The notes below the pieces were generated by a model. It was not told the origin of the DNA. It worked only from the letters and a program-made list of their open reading frames with translations, and searched no databases. Below are positions 62,754-64,000 of a DNA stretch of 64,000 nucleotides, in pieces. Positions within the stretch are counted from its first letter, which is position 1; every line of letters starts with the position of its first letter. Both the position numbers and the translations under genes were made by a program. The DNA comes from Streptomyces yangpuensis (GTDB lineage: Bacteria; Actinomycetota; Actinomycetes; Streptomycetales; Streptomycetaceae), in contig NZ_LBMK01000003.1 of NCBI RefSeq assembly GCF_001005295.1, positions 813,060-877,059 on the forward strand. The letters are read 5' to 3'.

Positions 62754-63515
62754 ATGAACGGCTCCGGGAACGGCAACGGAAAGCTGAGCGGAGCGGTGGT
62801 GGCGGTGGCCGGGGCCGGCGGGCCCGCAGGCCGCGCCGCCCTGCTCCGCCTCGCCGAGGCGGGAGCGGTGGTCGTCGCGTCCGACGCCGATCCGGCCCGG
62901 CTCGCGGAGGCCGTGGACGCGGCCCGCTACGCCCACGGCGGCGCCACCATCACCGGTGACACCGTGGACCTGCTCGACCTGGACGCCACCAAGGCCTGGG
63001 CCGAGCAGACCGAGAAGGAGTTCGGGCGGGTCGACGGACTGGTCCACCTCGTCGGAGGCTGGCGCGGCAGCAAGACGTTCACCGACGTCGACCTCGCCGA
63101 CTGGGCCTTCCTGGAGAAGCTCCTCATCCGCACCGTCCAGCACACCTCGCTCGCCTTCCACGACGGGCTGCTGCGCAGCGAGCGCGGGCGCTACGTCCTG
63201 GTGAGCCAGTCCGGCGCGCACAAGCCGGTCGCCAACAACGCCGCGTACAACGCGGGCAAGGCGGCCGCCGAGGCCTGGACCCTCGCCATGGCGGACTCCT
63301 TCCGCAAGGCGGGGGGTGACGAGGGTCCCGGCGCGGCAGCTGCGATCCTGGTCATCAAGGCACTGGTGCACGACGCGATGCGCGCCGAGCGTCCCAATGC
63401 GAAGTTCGCGGGCTTCACCGACGTGAAGGAGCTGGCCGAGGCCATCGCCGGCGTGTGGGAGCGGCCCGCCATCGATGTGAACGGACAGCGTCTGTGGCTC
63501 ACTCCGCAACCGTGA
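62754..63515 (+). CDS. Short-chain dehydrogenase/reductase (SDR)
   Basis: A 253-aa SDR with the nucleotide motif VAVAGAGGPAGRAALLRLAEAG, LVHLVGGWRG, LVSQSGAHKPVANNAAYNAGKAA (Ser and the YxxxK pair near 150-166). ATG 62754 has GGAGG eight bases upstream; GTG 62724 is less likely. It probably oxidises or reduces a small alcohol or ketone with NAD(P). The following threonine aldolase gene begins inside its 3' end. Confidence 0.9.
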   Translation: MNGSGNGNGKLSGAVVAVAGAGGPAGRAALLRLAEAGAVVVASDADPARLAEAVDAARYAHGGATITGDTVDLLDLDATKAWAEQTEKEFGRVDGLVHLVGGWRGSKTFTDVDLADWAFLEKLLIRTVQHTSLAFHDGLLRSERGRYVLVSQSGAHKPVANNAAYNAGKAAAEAWTLAMADSFRKAGGDEGPGAAAAILVIKALVHDAMRAERPNAKFAGFTDVKELAEAIAGVWERPAIDVNGQRLWLTPQP

Positions 63516-64000
63516 AGACCGATGCCCGCCGCCACCACGATCCGGCGGTACGCGGTTTCGCGAGCGACAACTACGCAGGGGTCCACCCGGAGATCCTGGA
63601 GGCCCTTGCCCTGGCCAACGGCGGGCACCAGGTCGCCTACGGCGAGGACGAGTACACCGAGCACCTGCAGAAGATCATCCGCAGCCACTTCGGTGCGTAC
63701 GCGGAGGCCTTCCCGGTCTTCAACGGCACCGGCGCGAACGTCACCGCTCTCCAGGCGATGACCGACCGCTGGGGCGCCGTGATCTGCGCCAAGAGCGCCC
63801 ACATCAACGTGGACGAGGGCGGCGCGCCGGAGCGGATGGCCGGCCTCAAGCTGCTCGCCGTACCCACCCCGGACGGCAAGCTCACGCCCGAGCTGATCGA
63901 CCAGGAGGCCTGGGGCTTCGAGGACGAGCACCGCGCGATGCCGCAGGTCGTTTCGATCACCCAGAACACCGAGCTCGGCACGGTCTACACGCCGGACGAG
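63494..64000 (+). CDS. Threonine aldolase family protein (truncated by window end)
   Basis: The first 169 residues of a PLP lyase of the threonine aldolase group: RGFASDNYAGVHPEILEALALANGGHQVAYGEDEYTEHLQ and FPVFNGTGANVTALQAM. GTG 63494 and GTG 63512 are both possible starts; neither has a strong ribosome site. It differs clearly in sequence from the cluster copy at 23329-24399 and sits in what looks like conserved chromosome, so it is probably the housekeeping enzyme. The PLP lysine lies beyond the edge. Confidence 0.88.
   Translation, partial: MAHSATVKTDARRHHDPAVRGFASDNYAGVHPEILEALALANGGHQVAYGEDEYTEHLQKIIRSHFGAYAEAFPVFNGTGANVTALQAMTDRWGAVICAKSAHINVDEGGAPERMAGLKLLAVPTPDGKLTPELIDQEAWGFEDEHRAMPQVVSITQNTELGTVYTPDE

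Overview
The window is very high-GC actinobacterial DNA with GTG/ATG starts, clear GGAGG ribosome sites, many 4-bp ATGA/GTGA gene overlaps and families typical of Streptomyces: SARP regulators, WS/DGAT, LVIVD and DUF305 proteins, and a DUF6421-SDR-threonine aldolase block. I take it to be a Streptomyces chromosome segment. I see no rRNA, tRNA, CRISPR array or insertion sequence.

Layout. (1) About 1-36,000 is a nonribosomal peptide (NRPS) cluster that continues to the left of the window. The + strand carries a free A-PCP didomain, a type II thioesterase, an MbtH-like protein and a P450 (112-4136); an A-PCP-Cy-MT synthetase (4152-8090); an Sfp-type PPTase; an AlkZ-like DNA glycosylase; an MFS exporter; C-A-PCP-TE (11371-15459); C-A-PCP (15452-18808); a stand-alone C domain; and two acyl-CoA dehydrogenase-like proteins (to 22636). 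A hairpin separates these from a - strand operon: Cy-A-PCP, an SHMT homologue, DUF2461, a threonine-aldolase homologue and a GNAT (29827 back to 22721). Two SARP regulators flank a 68-aa secreted peptide gene with a duplicated DMPWG motif (29916-35453). (2) About 35,600-43,500 is a resistance/stress block: MarR and a FUSC exporter, a HelD/HelR-type RNA polymerase recycling ATPase, a nourseothricin/streptothricin acetyltransferase homologue behind a terminator-like leader, a nitric oxide synthase oxygenase and a lactonase-like propeller. (3) About 43,500-64,000 is mostly ordinary chromosome: CbiX-like protein, Ung, BNR propeller, WS/DGAT, old yellow enzyme with ArsR, FprA-like reductase, DUF305/LVIVD, TetR, PAP2, M56 peptidase, GDPD, PadR with luciferase-like oxidoreductase, esterase, DUF6421, SDR, and a truncated second threonine aldolase.

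How the cluster may work (inference). The A-PCP didomain, helped by the MbtH-like protein, loads an aromatic amino acid (pocket read D-G-W-L-V-A-V-I-A-K, possibly Trp). The P450 beta-hydroxylates it and the thioesterase releases it. The threonine-aldolase homologue could cleave the beta-hydroxy amino acid to an aryl aldehyde, which after oxidation would become the aryl acid loaded by the A-PCP-Cy-MT protein, whose A domain lacks the amino-binding Asp235. The SHMT homologue would supply alpha-methylserine to Cy-A-PCP for a 4-methyloxazoline, as in JBIR-34/35 (fmo) and tambromycin-type pathways as I remember them. The remaining C-A-PCP modules extend the chain and a TE with a Cys nucleophile releases it. 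The AlkZ-like protein hints that the product or an intermediate may damage DNA.

Most unusual points: the SARP/secreted-peptide arrangement, the Cys thioesterase, a C domain lacking its catalytic His, an A domain lacking Asp235, the AlkZ-like candidate resistance gene, and a possible attenuator before the acetyltransferase gene.
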